Shown here: in pieces, positions 8,073 through 16,572 of the stretch
How the letters are laid out: the number at the start of each line of letters is the position of its first letter
How positions within the stretch are numbered: position 1 is the stretch's first letter
Assembly (NCBI GenBank): GCA_018242485.1
Contig: JAFEBV010000001.1
Coordinates: 62,001 to 126,000 of the forward strand
Source of the DNA: Pseudomonadota bacterium
Lineage (GTDB): Bacteria; Pseudomonadota; Gammaproteobacteria; Xanthomonadales; Xanthomonadaceae
Length of the DNA: 64,000 nt
Direction of reading: 5' to 3'
Made by a program: the position numbers and the translations under genes
The notes under the pieces: model-generated
What the model was told of the DNA's origin: nothing
Seen by the model: the letters and a program-made list of their open reading frames with translations, nothing else
Database searches by the model: none

Positions 8073-9755
8073 CGGCAAACTCAGCAACGGCCGCAGTTCG
8101 CCGAACAGATAACCCTGGCAGTAGTCCACGCCGATGGCGCGCATGCACTCGAACACATCGCGGGTTTCGATCTGCTCGGCGATGGTGCGCACGCCCATCA
8201 CCGCGGCGATGCGATGGACGGCCTCGACCATCGCGCGGTTGACCGGCTCGCTCGCCGCATCCTTCACGAACTGCCCGTCGATTTTCACGAAGTCCACCGG
8301 CAGGCGCTTGAGGTAAGCGAACGAGGCCAGTCCGCAGCCGAAATCGTCGAGAGCGAAACGACAGCCGTAGCGCTGCATGCGCTCGATGAACTCGCCGGCC
8401 TCGTCGAGATTGGCAATGGCTTCGCCAGCGGTGATCTCGAAACAGAACGAGGCACCCGGCGGCAACACGCGCGCCTGCTCCTCGGCGAAATCGCGAAACT
8501 GCCGATCGCCCAGCGAGGAGCCCGACAGGTTGATCGTCACCAATTCGGGCAGCGTGCGCCCGGTTCCCGCGCGCCAGTGCAGCCATTCGCACACCTGCGC
8601 CGTGACCCAGCGGTCGATTCGGCCCATCAGTCCGTAGCGGCGCGCTGCCGGCAGGAAGACGCCGGGCGAGGTCAACCGCCCGCTCGCATCGGGCAGGCAG
8701 ATCAACGCTTCCAAGTGACGGCCGCTGGGCGTGCCGACTGCCGTTGCCACGATGTCCTGATACATCAGCTGGAAATCGCCGACCTCCAGCGCCGCCTCCA
8801 GCCGCGGCACCCAGCGCATCAGACCGTGACGCGAGGCGACCTCGGCATCGGCCGCATCGAACAGGTGCACGCGGTTGCGCCCGGATTCCTTGGCAACCTG
8901 ACACGCCGCCTCGGCAGCGACCAGGATCTCGTCGATGTCGCGCGCCTGCGCGGTGATCGGCGCCACGCCGGCCGAACAACTCACCGCAAACGGGCGGTCG
9001 CCGTGACCGAAGCGCATGTGCTCGATCGCGCCGGCGGCCTGCTGCACCACCTGCATGGCGCGGTGCGCGCTCATCTGCGGCAGCAGCATGCCGAACGCAT
9101 CGTCGCCCAGACGCGCGAGCACGTCGTCGTCGCCCAGCAGGGAGCGCAAGGCACCGACGACTTCCTTGAGCAGCGCATCGCCGGCGGCGTGGCCGCAGGT
9201 TTCGTTGACCAGCCGGAACTGGTCGATGTCGAGCACGCACAGCGCGTGCGGGCCACCGCCGGCGCGCGCATCGGCGAGCAGGCGACGGCAGCGGCGTTCG
9301 AATTCCTCGCGATTGAACGCGCCGGTCAGCGGATCGTAACTGGCCTGTCGCGCCAGTTCGCGCATCAGGTGCGCGGTCTGCGACAGATCGCGCAGCCCCA
9401 GCACCAGACCTTCGGGACGACCGTGACCATCCACCACCACCGCGACCGCGATCTGCACCTCACGCTGGCTGCCATCGCGCATGCGCAAGGTGGTGTGCGC
9501 ATCGGCCGAAGAATGGAACCACGCCGACAGCGCCGCCGCATCGGCTTCCGGTGGTGGTTCGCGCAGACCGATCAACGACAACACCTGCGACACATGCGCG
9601 CCGGTGGCCAGCTCGCTCGACCAGCCGGTCATGCGCTCCGCTGAAGGATTGAGGTATTCGATGCAGCCGCGGGCATCGAGGCTGATCACGCCCTCGCCGA
9701 CCACACCCAGGGCGATCGCATGCCAGTTCTTCGTCGCGGGCTGGATGGGTGGCAT
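8070..9755 (-). CDS. PAS-GGDEF-EAL c-di-GMP signalling protein
   Basis: This 561-residue cytoplasmic protein has an N-terminal PAS-like sensor (about 12-125, with EGVISLDARGCIEYLNPSAE), a GGDEF domain (about 135-300) and an EAL domain (about 315-555). The cyclase active-site box reads RLGDDAFG instead of GGDEF, so cyclase activity is unlikely. The phosphodiesterase domain keeps its metal and catalytic residues: EAL, the Asn of INLSG, the Glu of FEIT, DDFG, VKIDG, the Glu of AEQIET and the Gln of QGY. It is therefore predicted to hydrolyse c-di-GMP, with the GGDEF part perhaps only binding GTP. The stop codon falls in a 7-bp repeat array. Confidence 0.92.
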   Translation of the reverse strand: MPPIQPATKNWHAIALGVVGEGVISLDARGCIEYLNPSAERMTGWSSELATGAHVSQVLSLIGLREPPPEADAAALSAWFHSSADAHTTLRMRDGSQREVQIAVAVVVDGHGRPEGLVLGLRDLSQTAHLMRELARQASYDPLTGAFNREEFERRCRRLLADARAGGGPHALCVLDIDQFRLVNETCGHAAGDALLKEVVGALRSLLGDDDVLARLGDDAFGMLLPQMSAHRAMQVVQQAAGAIEHMRFGHGDRPFAVSCSAGVAPITAQARDIDEILVAAEAACQVAKESGRNRVHLFDAADAEVASRHGLMRWVPRLEAALEVGDFQLMYQDIVATAVGTPSGRHLEALICLPDASGRLTSPGVFLPAARRYGLMGRIDRWVTAQVCEWLHWRAGTGRTLPELVTINLSGSSLGDRQFRDFAEEQARVLPPGASFCFEITAGEAIANLDEAGEFIERMQRYGCRFALDDFGCGLASFAYLKRLPVDFVKIDGQFVKDAASEPVNRAMVEAVHRIAAVMGVRTIAEQIETRDVFECMRAIGVDYCQGYLFGELRPLLSLP

Positions 9756-10068
9756 CAGTCTTTCCGACCCTCAAGTCTCATGGCACGACCATCGACGGAG
9801 CCGCTGCGGCGTCAACGCGCTTCAAGTGCCGGCACACCAACCGTGGCAGCGACTGCGCAGCCATCGTGCATTCACGGGAAAAGGCTGGCAAGACCCGCGT
9901 ATCGGCGATGGATACGTCGGCGCCAGTCGAAAACGGACAACACCATTACGACCCACGCCATCGTGGCGAGGTCGTCGGCATGAAAGGGAAAGACTCTCTC
10001 CCCGCCTGGGCGGTACAGGGAGAGAGCGCAGGTGCGGCGTGTTGCGGATTACGACAGTCGGGGCTGTC
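9756..10068. other. 313-bp gap between histone-like and EAL genes
   Basis: Apart from a probable terminator at 9985-10026, no gene or repeat was recognised. The promoter of the EAL-domain gene is expected near 9756-9850, but no clear boxes are visible. Confidence 0.35.
9985..10026 (-). terminator. Rho-independent-type terminator of the histone-like gene
   Basis: On the minus strand, a stem CTCTCTCCC / GGGAGAGAG (10018-10026 and 9994-10002) is followed by a pyrimidine run, TCTTTCCCTTTC. Confidence 0.6.
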
Positions 10069-10335
10069 TTACATCGAGGCAGCAGGGGACGCCGGCATCG
10101 CCGGAGCCGCAGCAGCCTTCTTCTTGGTGGCCTTCTTGGCGGCCTTTTTGGCAGGCTTCTTCGCAGCCTTCGGCGCAGCCTTCTTGGCCGGCTTCTTCGC
10201 AACCTTCTTCGCAGCCTTCTTGGCGACCTTCTTCACCGCCTTCTTCACGACTTTCTTGGCGGCTTTCTTCACGACTTTCTTCGCAGCCTTCTTGGCAGCG
10301 GGTTTCTTCTTCGCAGCAGCTTTCTTGGCGGCCAT
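10069..10335 (-). CDS. Lys/Ala-rich histone H1-like DNA-binding protein
   Basis: This 88-residue protein is made almost wholly of AAKK, VVKK and PAKK repeats, the composition of bacterial histone H1-like proteins (Hc1/AlgP/BpH1 type tails). Such proteins bind DNA through charge and compact it or alter gene expression. There is no folded domain. The start is supported by GAGGAG six bases before the ATG on the minus strand. The repetitive codons make this locus prone to length change. A terminator follows, so it appears to be a single-gene unit. Confidence 0.85.
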   Translation of the reverse strand: MAAKKAAAKKKPAAKKAAKKVVKKAAKKVVKKAVKKVAKKAAKKVAKKPAKKAAPKAAKKPAKKAAKKATKKKAAAAPAMPASPAASM

Positions 10336-11031
10336 GTGTCACTCCTCGTCAGTGGCTTAGGGTAATGCCCAGTTACAACAAGACGGCACGATGGATGCCA
10401 TCGCACCTGCCCGCCGTCACGCCGGAGGCGATGACGGACGGATGGGTTGCACGCGCCGGGTGGCGCGCGGACTCGCTCGCAAAAACGCCCGCATCGGTGA
10501 GGACGCGGGCGCTGGATGACGGTACTCGGGGATGAAGAGGCGATTTTTCTTGGGGGGAAGACTGCCCTCGATCCATCGGGAAGAAGCATTCGATGGAATC
10601 CTTGTTGGTGCTTGCGACTGGCAGTTCGTTCGCTATCACTCTCTTCCGCAATTCGTGTGTGTTGCGCGAAACCTAATCACGCTTTGTGCACGTGTCAACA
10701 ACTTTGCGAAATATTTTTTCGAATGATTCATCGTCGATGATCGCGATGACATGCGACCTGCGTGCGATGTGCGTGCGAACGTTGCATCGTCGCTGCGCGC
10801 GCCATGCGTGAAAGCAAGCAACGACGCGGCTCGTTGAAAATTTTTTCGATGCGCTGCGTTGCCGCGATCGCGCATGCGAGGCATCCGGCGACGCGCAGTG
10901 CGAAGCGTGTGCGGATAGAAAATATTTCGTCGGACACGCCATCGCGTGCGGCGTTTTCGCGTCGCACAAGCGAAACTGCGCGGAATTTTTCGCGTCGCGA
11001 GCGCGCATCGCGCGCGTCGCGCGCGAATTTT
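10336..11031. other. 696-bp compositionally odd gene-free region
   Basis: No reading frame here has plausible protein composition. The right half (10690-11031) is made of CG-rich runs (GCGATCGCGC-like) interrupted by five similar A/T tracts of the form GAAAATTTTTTCG, at about 10707, 10835, 10917, 10982 and 11024. It lies downstream of gcvPA and upstream of the histone-like gene, so it may hold the latter's control region. Confidence 0.5.
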
Positions 11032-12387
11032 TCAGGCGAGCGCGGCGGCGAGCGCAGCGGCGAAGCGGTCGAGGTCGGCTGCGTTCTTGGTTTCGGTGAC
11101 GCACACCAGCAGCGCATCGCCGAGCGCGGCGTACTCGTCGCCCAGCGCGTAGCCGGCGAGGATGCGCTCGGCGGCGAGCTTCTCGATCACCTCGCTGGCC
11201 GGGCGCGGCAGCACGAAGGCCTGCTCGTGGAAGTGCGCGTGCTGCGGGAACAGCGCGCGCACGCCGGGGATGCGCAGCAGGCGTTCGCCCAGCGCACGGG
11301 TATTCGCCACGCTGCTCGCGGCGACGCGGCGCACGCCTTCCGGGCCGAGGATCGCCATGTGGATGGTGGCGGCGGTGACCAGCAGGCCCTGGTTGGTGCA
11401 GATGTTCGAGGTCGCCTTGGCGCGACGAATGTGCTGCTCGCGCGCCTGCAGGGTCAGCGCGTAGCCGGTGCGGCCATCCAGATCGGTGGTGCGGCCGACG
11501 ATGCGCCCGGGCATGTTGCGCACCAGATCCTTCTTGCAGCACAGGAAGCCGAAGTACGGCCCGCCCGAGGACAGCGGCACGCCCAGCGGCTGGCCTTCGC
11601 CGCAGACGATGTCGGCGCCGCGTCCGCTGCTGCCCCATGCACCCGGCGCCTTGAGCACCGCCAGCGCCAGCGGGTTGACCACGCCGATCGCCAGCGCGCC
11701 GCGCGCATGCGCCCAGTCGGTCAGCGCATCGACTTCCTCCAGCACGCCGAAGAAGTTCGGCTGCGGGATCACCAGCGCGCTGAACTCACCCTCCACCTTG
11801 TCCAGCGCGGCGAGATCCAGATGGCCGTGCGGACAGTCGATCTCGACCACCTCGATGTGCTGGGAGGCGACGATGGTGCGCAGGGTCTTGCGGTAGGCCG
11901 GATGCACGGACGTGGGCACCAGCACCCGCTGCGCGCCCTTCTTGCGGCTGCGCTCGGCCATCAGCACCGCCTCGGCCAGCGCGGTGGCGCCGTCGTACAG
12001 CGAGGCGTTGCTGACGTCCATGCCGGTCAGCCGGGTCATCATCGTCTGGTATTCGTAGATCAGTTGCAGCGTGCCCTGACTCGCCTCGGCCTGATAGGGC
12101 GTGTAAGCCGAATAGAACTCGCCGCGCCCGACGATCTGCCAGACCGCCGCCGGGATGTGGTGCTCGTAGGCGCCGGCGCCGGCGAAGTTCAGCTCCACCG
12201 CATCGCGACCGGCGCGCTCGCGCATCAGCCTGGCGATCTCCATCTCCGGCAGCCCCGGCGGCACGCCGTGCAGGGCATGGACTTTCAGCTCCTCGGGGAT
12301 CTCGTCGAACAGATCCTCGATGCGCGCCACGCCGATCGCGGCGAGCATGCTGGAGACGTCAGCTTCGGTGTGCGGGATGAAGGGCAT
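11032..12387 (-). CDS. gcvPA: Glycine dehydrogenase (decarboxylating) subunit 1
   Basis: This 451-residue protein matches GcvPA, the alpha half of the split P-protein of the glycine cleavage system, which decarboxylates glycine and passes the aminomethyl group to lipoyl-GcvH. Recognisable family blocks are [31 protein letters not shown] and [14 protein letters not shown]. The PLP lysine resides in the partner subunit GcvPB, which is not in this window. ATG 12387 is the family start; the frame stays open for 49 more codons upstream through a 7-bp repeat array, and no Shine-Dalgarno is visible before the ATG. It is transcribed after gcvH. Confidence 0.93.
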   Translation of the reverse strand: MPFIPHTEADVSSMLAAIGVARIEDLFDEIPEELKVHALHGVPPGLPEMEIARLMRERAGRDAVELNFAGAGAYEHHIPAAVWQIVGRGEFYSAYTPYQAEASQGTLQLIYEYQTMMTRLTGMDVSNASLYDGATALAEAVLMAERSRKKGAQRVLVPTSVHPAYRKTLRTIVASQHIEVVEIDCPHGHLDLAALDKVEGEFSALVIPQPNFFGVLEEVDALTDWAHARGALAIGVVNPLALAVLKAPGAWGSSGRGADIVCGEGQPLGVPLSSGGPYFGFLCCKKDLVRNMPGRIVGRTTDLDGRTGYALTLQAREQHIRRAKATSNICTNQGLLVTAATIHMAILGPEGVRRVAASSVANTRALGERLLRIPGVRALFPQHAHFHEQAFVLPRPASEVIEKLAAERILAGYALGDEYAALGDALLVCVTETKNAADLDRFAAALAAALA

Positions 12388-12396
12388 GGGGGAGCC

Positions 12397-12438
12397 GTGA
12401 ATGGTGAATAGTGAATGGTGAATGGTGAATGGTGAATC
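12397..12438. repeat. 7-bp tandem array, unit GTGAATG (6 copies)
   Basis: Six contiguous heptamers (GTGAATG, one GTGAATA, last GTGAATC) start 9 bp upstream of the gcvPA start codon, in its leader. Confidence 0.9.
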
Positions 12439-12523
12439 GTCAGGGCATGATCCCGACATGGCCACCGTAACGGGCAGCGCAAACCGTCGATCGCGAAAGC
12501 AGTCCCTTCCCGGGAATCTGCTC

Positions 12524-12558
12524 TCACGATTCACGACTCACGATTCCCGATTCACGGC
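12524..12558. repeat. 7-bp tandem array, unit TCACGAT (5 copies)
   Basis: Five heptamers (TCACGAT, TCACGAC, TCACGAT, TCCCGAT, TCACGGC) end 3 bp from the gcvH stop codon on the minus strand. Confidence 0.85.
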
Positions 12559-12561
12559 TTC

Positions 12562-12957
12562 TCAGTGCTCCTCGCCTTCAATCTCGGCGGCGTACTCGTC
12601 CGGGCCGAGCATCTCGTCCAGTTCGGCGGCATCGTCGGGTTGCACCGCGAAGATCCAGCCCTCGCCGAAGGCGTCCTCATTGATCGTCTCGGGCTTGTCG
12701 GCGAGCGCCTCGTTGACTGCGACGACCTTGCCGGACACCGGGCTGTACACGTCCGACGCAGCCTTGACCGATTCCACCACCGCGCACGCGGTACCGGCCT
12801 TGACCTCGTCGCCCACGCCCGGCAACTCGACATAGACCAGATCGCCGAGCAGCCCCTGCGCGTGGTCGGAGATGCCGATGGTGACGCGGCCGTCGTCTTC
12901 CTTGCGCGCCCACTCGTGGGACTTGAGGAACTTCAGGTCACCGGGGATTTCGTTCAT
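12562..12957 (-). CDS. gcvH: Glycine cleavage system H protein
   Basis: This 131-residue lipoyl carrier of the glycine cleavage system shuttles the methylamine group between the P, T and L proteins. The lipoylation motif [17 protein letters not shown] is complete (lysine at about residue 65), and FLKSHEWAR near the start and GWIFAVQP near the end are typical. The length is normal. It lies between gcvT (390 bp upstream, separated by a repeat element) and gcvPA (174 bp downstream, separated by two 7-bp arrays), all on the minus strand. Confidence 0.96.
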   Translation of the reverse strand: MNEIPGDLKFLKSHEWARKEDDGRVTIGISDHAQGLLGDLVYVELPGVGDEVKAGTACAVVESVKAASDVYSPVSGKVVAVNEALADKPETINEDAFGEGWIFAVQPDDAAELDEMLGPDEYAAEIEGEEH

Positions 12958-13346
12958 GTCGGCTCCAGAGGGTGTGCGGGGATGGCGAGGAGGTCATTGT
13001 AACGATGGGAAGGGCGGTTTCGCGATTCTCCGCATGCGCGGCGATCGAACGGGGATTTCCCTCACCCGCCGCGCCGTTGGCGCGTCGACCTCTCCCGGAG
13101 GGAGAGGTAGCTTGTTCCTTCTCCCTCCGGGAGAAGGTGGCGCGCAGCGCCGGATGAGGGAACGAACTACGGATACGCTGGTTGTTCGGTTTACATGCTT
13201 TGTCTTGAACGAGGCCGTGCGCGATCGATTGCTCACGATCAATCACTTTCCTGCGCCGATTCCACGTTCGGCGTCCATGCCTCACCAGGAATCCCAGCCC
13301 TCCGCTCGTGCTGCCGGCGGCCAGCCTCATGCGAAGTGACGTCAGG
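12958..13346. other. 389-bp gap between gcvH and gcvT
   Basis: It holds a two-palindrome element (13059-13160) and the outer half of an inverted repeat at the gcvT stop (13319-13371). No gene is seen. The gcvH promoter may lie at 12958-13050. Confidence 0.5.
13059..13160. repeat. Composite two-palindrome element, variant arrangement, copy 1 (102 bp)
   Basis: A CCCTCACCCGCCG segment is followed by CGCGCC-gttg-GCGCG and CCTCTCCCGGAGGGAGAGG. Then comes CCTTCTCCCTCCGGGAGAAGG with a GCGCGCAGCGC segment and GGATGAGGG. The same arrangement, at 101 bp, is at 20006-20106. Confidence 0.85.
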
Positions 13347-13371
13347 TCACTTCGCAGGCACGAGGCTGGCC
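13319..13371. repeat. 53-bp inverted repeat across the gcvT stop codon
   Basis: The arms are GGCCAGCCTC plus GCGAAGTGAC, answered by GTCACTTCGC plus GAGGCTGGCC. The inner arm on the right contains the gcvT stop, and the right half encodes its last residues. There is no T-run, so it is not a standard terminator. Confidence 0.85.
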
Positions 13372-14483
13372 CCATCCCGCACGAACGGGAACTTCACCAC
13401 CCGCACCGGCACTTCCTTGCCGCGAATGTCCACGCGCACCGCGCCGGGTTCGTTCACCGCGATCTCGCCGGCGGGCACGCGCGCAAACGCGATCGCCTTG
13501 CCCAGCGTCGGCGAGAACGTCCCCGAGAGGATCTCGCCCTCGCCGTGCGCGGTCAGCACCTTCTGCCCGTGGCGCAGCACGCCTTTTTCATCCATCACCA
13601 CGCCGATCATCTGCCGCGGTGCGCCGTGCGCCTTCTGTTGTTCCAGCACCTCGCGGCCGATGAAATCGCGTGGCTTCGAATCAGCGCCAACGTCCAGCGC
13701 CACCGTCCACGCCAGCGCCGCCTCGTAGGGCGACACCGTCTCGTCCATGTCCTGCCCGTACAGGTTCATGCCCGCTTCCAGGCGCAGGGTGTCGCGCGCG
13801 CCCAGACCCGCGGGTTTGACGCCGGCATCCAGCAGGCGCTGCCAGAACGTCGCCGCCTGCGTATCGGCCAGCATGATCTCGAAGCCATCCTCGCCGGTGT
13901 AGCCGGTGCGTGCCACGAACATGCCGTCCACTTCGGCGGCGGCGAACTTGCCCAGCTTCATCGCCACCGCGCGGCCTTCGGCCGACAGCAGGCCCGCGAC
14001 TTTTTCGCGCGCGTGCGGACCTTGCACCGCGATCATCGCGAACTCGGGGCGCTCTTTGACTTCCACGTCGAACGCCTTGGCCTGCGCGCTGATCCACGCC
14101 AGATCCTTGTCGCGGGTGGCGGCGTTGACGACCAGCCGGAAGAACGCCTCGTTGCGGTAATAGATGATGAGGTCGTCGATCACCCCGCCGTGCTCATTGA
14201 GCATCGCCGTGTACAACGCCTTGCCCGACACCTTGAGCTTGTCCACCGAATTGGCGACGAGGTGGCGCAGGAAGTCGCGCACGCGCGGCCCGTGCAGATC
14301 GACCACGGTCATGTGCGAGACATCGAACATGCCGGCATCGCGGCGCACCTGATGGTGCTCGTCGATCTGCGAACCGTAGTGGATCGGCATGTCCCAGCCG
14401 CCGAAATCCACCATCTTCGCGCCCAAGGCACGGTGGGTGGCGTTGAGGACGGTCTGCTGCGGCGTGGTGGCGGCGTGGCTCAT
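13347..14483 (-). CDS. gcvT: Glycine cleavage system T protein (aminomethyltransferase)
   Basis: This 378-residue protein transfers the methylene group from aminomethylated GcvH to tetrahydrofolate, releasing ammonia. Family blocks include [43 protein letters not shown] and [21 protein letters not shown] 14483 matches the usual N-terminus ([17 protein letters not shown]). It is divergent from the metallophosphoesterase gene. No glycine riboswitch was seen in its short leader. The last codons form one arm of a large inverted repeat. Confidence 0.96.
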   Translation of the reverse strand: MSHAATTPQQTVLNATHRALGAKMVDFGGWDMPIHYGSQIDEHHQVRRDAGMFDVSHMTVVDLHGPRVRDFLRHLVANSVDKLKVSGKALYTAMLNEHGGVIDDLIIYYRNEAFFRLVVNAATRDKDLAWISAQAKAFDVEVKERPEFAMIAVQGPHAREKVAGLLSAEGRAVAMKLGKFAAAEVDGMFVARTGYTGEDGFEIMLADTQAATFWQRLLDAGVKPAGLGARDTLRLEAGMNLYGQDMDETVSPYEAALAWTVALDVGADSKPRDFIGREVLEQQKAHGAPRQMIGVVMDEKGVLRHGQKVLTAHGEGEILSGTFSPTLGKAIAFARVPAGEIAVNEPGAVRVDIRGKEVPVRVVKFPFVRDGASLVPAK

Positions 14484-14529
14484 GGGGTTTCCGATCCGGG
14501 ATGGCGGCGCAATCGCCGCGAGGGTCGGC

Positions 14530-14535
14530 ATTATC
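14530..14535 (-). promoter_or_regulatory. Possible -10 box of gcvT
   Basis: GATAAT on the minus strand (TTGCGATAATGCC), about 47 bp before the gcvT start. No matching -35 is visible, so the call is weak. Confidence 0.35.
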
Positions 14536-14632
14536 GCAAGCCCGGCCGCCCGGCGCAGAACCGATCCTTGCACGCCGGGAATAAATCGCCCGCGCCGGCG
14601 ATCTGGACTCTCGAACCCCACCGGAGTCCGCC

Positions 14633-15616
14633 ATGAACCGTCCCGACCTGCCGCAACCCGATCCGCAGCATCAAACCCTCGAACAACCCGCGCGCCGCCG
14701 CGCGCTGGCCTGCCTTGGCGCATGGGCCGGTGCCGCGGTCGTGTGGAGCGTGGTCGGCGGCGTACCGCGCGCATTTGCGGCCGGATCCGCCGGCGACACC
14801 ACAACGATGCCTGCGGGCGCTTTCAGTTTCGTGCAGATCTCCGACACCCATCTGGGCTTCAACAAGGCCGCCAATCCCGACGTGGTCGGCAGCCTGCGCC
14901 GCGCGATCGCCGCCATCGGCGCGCTGCCGCAGGCACCGTCGCTGATCGTCCACACCGGCGACATCAGCCACCTGTCCAAGCCCGAACAGTTCGGGCAGGC
15001 GCGCGAGTTGTTCCAGGAGCTGAAGGTCGATCGCATCCACACCATCCCCGGCGAACACGATGCGCTGGACAACGGTTTGGCCGGCTATCTCAAGGTCTTC
15101 GACCACGACGGCAAGCAGCGCGCGTGGTACAGCTTCGATCAGTCCGGCGTGCATTTCATCGGCCTGTCCAACGTGCTGGATTTCAGCATGGGCACGATGA
15201 CCTCGCTGGGCAGCGAACAACTGGCGTGGCTGAAGCAGGATCTGGCCGGCGTGTCGCGTTCGACCCCGATCGTGGTGCTGGCGCACATCCCGCTGTGGAC
15301 GATCTGGGCGCCGTGGGGCTGGGGCACGCAGGACGCCGATCAGGCGATGGCCCTGCTGCGCCCGTTCGGCTCGGTGACCGTGCTCAACGGCCACATCCAT
15401 CAGGTGCTGCAGAAGGTGGAAGGCAACATCGCCCTGCACACCGCGATGTCGCTGGCCTATCCGCTGCCATCGCCGGGGCAGGCGGGCATCGGCGAACCCG
15501 GACCGGTCACCGTGCCCGCCGGCGAACTCGGCAAGCTGATCGGCACCCGCGAGATCCGCCTCGTGCGCGGACGCGGGCCGCTGGCGACCATCGACCACCC
15601 GCTCGGCAACGCCTGA
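14633..15616 (+). CDS. Tat-exported metallophosphoesterase
   Basis: This 327-residue protein has a twin-arginine-like signal ([20 protein letters not shown], about residues 20-50). The calcineurin-type phosphoesterase motifs are ISDTHLG, HTGDIS, PGEHDA, LAHIPLW and NGHIHQ, giving the full metal-binding set except that the usual GNHD is GEHD. It likely acts in the periplasm on an unknown phosphoester. A stem GGACTC/GAGTCC (14605-14629) covers its GGAG ribosome site. It heads a probable four-gene operon with a cupredoxin, an ECF sigma factor and an anti-sigma factor, with gaps of 10 bp, 31 bp and an 11-bp overlap, so all four may serve one envelope response. Confidence 0.88.
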   Translation: MNRPDLPQPDPQHQTLEQPARRRALACLGAWAGAAVVWSVVGGVPRAFAAGSAGDTTTMPAGAFSFVQISDTHLGFNKAANPDVVGSLRRAIAAIGALPQAPSLIVHTGDISHLSKPEQFGQARELFQELKVDRIHTIPGEHDALDNGLAGYLKVFDHDGKQRAWYSFDQSGVHFIGLSNVLDFSMGTMTSLGSEQLAWLKQDLAGVSRSTPIVVLAHIPLWTIWAPWGWGTQDADQAMALLRPFGSVTVLNGHIHQVLQKVEGNIALHTAMSLAYPLPSPGQAGIGEPGPVTVPAGELGKLIGTREIRLVRGRGPLATIDHPLGNA

Positions 15617-15626
15617 GGACGCCGCC

Positions 15627-15992
15627 ATGCACAGACCTTCGACCCTGACCGCGACGCGCACCGCGTTCGACCACCGCGCGCGCGCCGGCATCCTCGCCCT
15701 CGCCGCCCTGCTGGCACTGGCCGCACGCCCGCTGCACGCCGCCACCCTGACCGTGACCATCGACAAGTTCGCCTACTCGCCGAAGGAACTCACCGTCGCG
15801 CCCGGCGACACCGTGGTGTGGATCAACCGCGACCAGACGCCGCACACGGTGACCGCGCGCGACAAGAGCTTCGGCAGCGCGGGCCTGGACACCGACGACA
15901 AATACACGTTCAAGTTCACCAAGCCCGGCGATTTCGCGTACTTTTGCAGCATGCACCCGTTCATGACCGCATCGATCCACGTGCACCAGTGA
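15627..15992 (+). CDS. Periplasmic cupredoxin (plastocyanin-like)
   Basis: This 121-residue protein has a signal peptide (about 1-38, ending LAARPLHAA) and an 80-residue type-1 copper domain. The copper ligands are visible: His in QTPHTVTA, then Cys, His and Met in YFCSMHPFMTA. The acidic/hydrophobic pattern APGDTVVWINRDQ is typical of plastocyanin/amicyanin-like domains. It could carry electrons or bind copper in the periplasm. It is 10 bp after the metallophosphoesterase and 31 bp before the sigma gene, so the three are probably co-transcribed. Confidence 0.92.
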   Translation: MHRPSTLTATRTAFDHRARAGILALAALLALAARPLHAATLTVTIDKFAYSPKELTVAPGDTVVWINRDQTPHTVTARDKSFGSAGLDTDDKYTFKFTKPGDFAYFCSMHPFMTASIHVHQ

Positions 15993-16023
15993 GCCCAAGC
16001 CCGCCGACGGTGGAGGCAGGACG

Positions 16024-16572
16024 ATGAGCGTCGCCGCGACTCCGGCGGTGATCGGCGAACTCGCCCAGCGCCACCTCGACGCGGCCTACAACCTCGGCCG
16101 CTGGCTGCTGGGCAGCGAGGACGACGCCGCCGACGCGGTGCACGACGCCTTCGTGCGCGCGCTGCGTTCGGCGCACACCTACGCCGGCGGCAATGCGCGC
16201 GCGTGGTGGCTGGCGATCGTGCGCAACTGCTGCCTGGCGCGGCTGGGCGCACGCGGTCGCGATGCCTTGCACGGCGCGGTGGACGTGGAGGTCGCACCGG
16301 CAGCCGAAGCGCTGTCCGGCCCGGCCGACGAAGTCGAACAACGCGCCGAAGCCGAGCAGCGCCGCACACTGCTCGTCCATGCGCTGCAGCGGCTGCCGGT
16401 GGAGTTCCGGGAGACGCTGGTGCTGCGCGAGATCGAGGATCTGTCCTACCGCGAAATCGCCGACGTGCTCGGCGTGCCGATCGGCACGGTGATGTCGCGT
16501 CTGGCGCGCAGTCGCGCCCTGTTGCAGCAGGCGCTGGCCGCGTCGCTACCGGAGTCCGGTCATGGATTGTAA
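16024..16572 (+). CDS. ECF-type RNA polymerase sigma factor
   Basis: This 182-residue sigma-70 family protein has region 2 (YNLGRWLLGSEDDAADAVHDAFVRALRS, carrying a DDAAD acidic helix) and region 4 (RLPVEFRETLVLREIEDLSYREIADVLGVPIGTVMSRLARSR, the promoter -35 helix-turn-helix). GGAGG lies just upstream of the ATG. It is co-encoded with the anti-sigma factor that starts inside its last codons. Its likely targets are its own operon and envelope or metal stress genes, but no signal can be read from sequence. Confidence 0.93.
   Translation: MSVAATPAVIGELAQRHLDAAYNLGRWLLGSEDDAADAVHDAFVRALRSAHTYAGGNARAWWLAIVRNCCLARLGARGRDALHGAVDVEVAPAAEALSGPADEVEQRAEAEQRRTLLVHALQRLPVEFRETLVLREIEDLSYREIADVLGVPIGTVMSRLARSRALLQQALAASLPESGHGL

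Noticed and set aside
9749..10360. Plus-strand open frame rich in Ala and Phe
   Set aside because: It is the antisense of the AAKK repeats of the histone-like gene; the Phe/Ala pattern comes from AAG/GCC codons read backwards.
10673..11638. Minus-strand frame reading out of gcvPA into the CG-rich region
   Set aside because: It is out of frame with gcvPA and its extension is Arg/Ser/Ala-rich with no domain; treated as non-coding.
14484..14632. Possible glycine riboswitch before gcvT
   Set aside because: The leader after the likely -10 is only about 40 bases and none of the conserved glycine-riboswitch segments were found.
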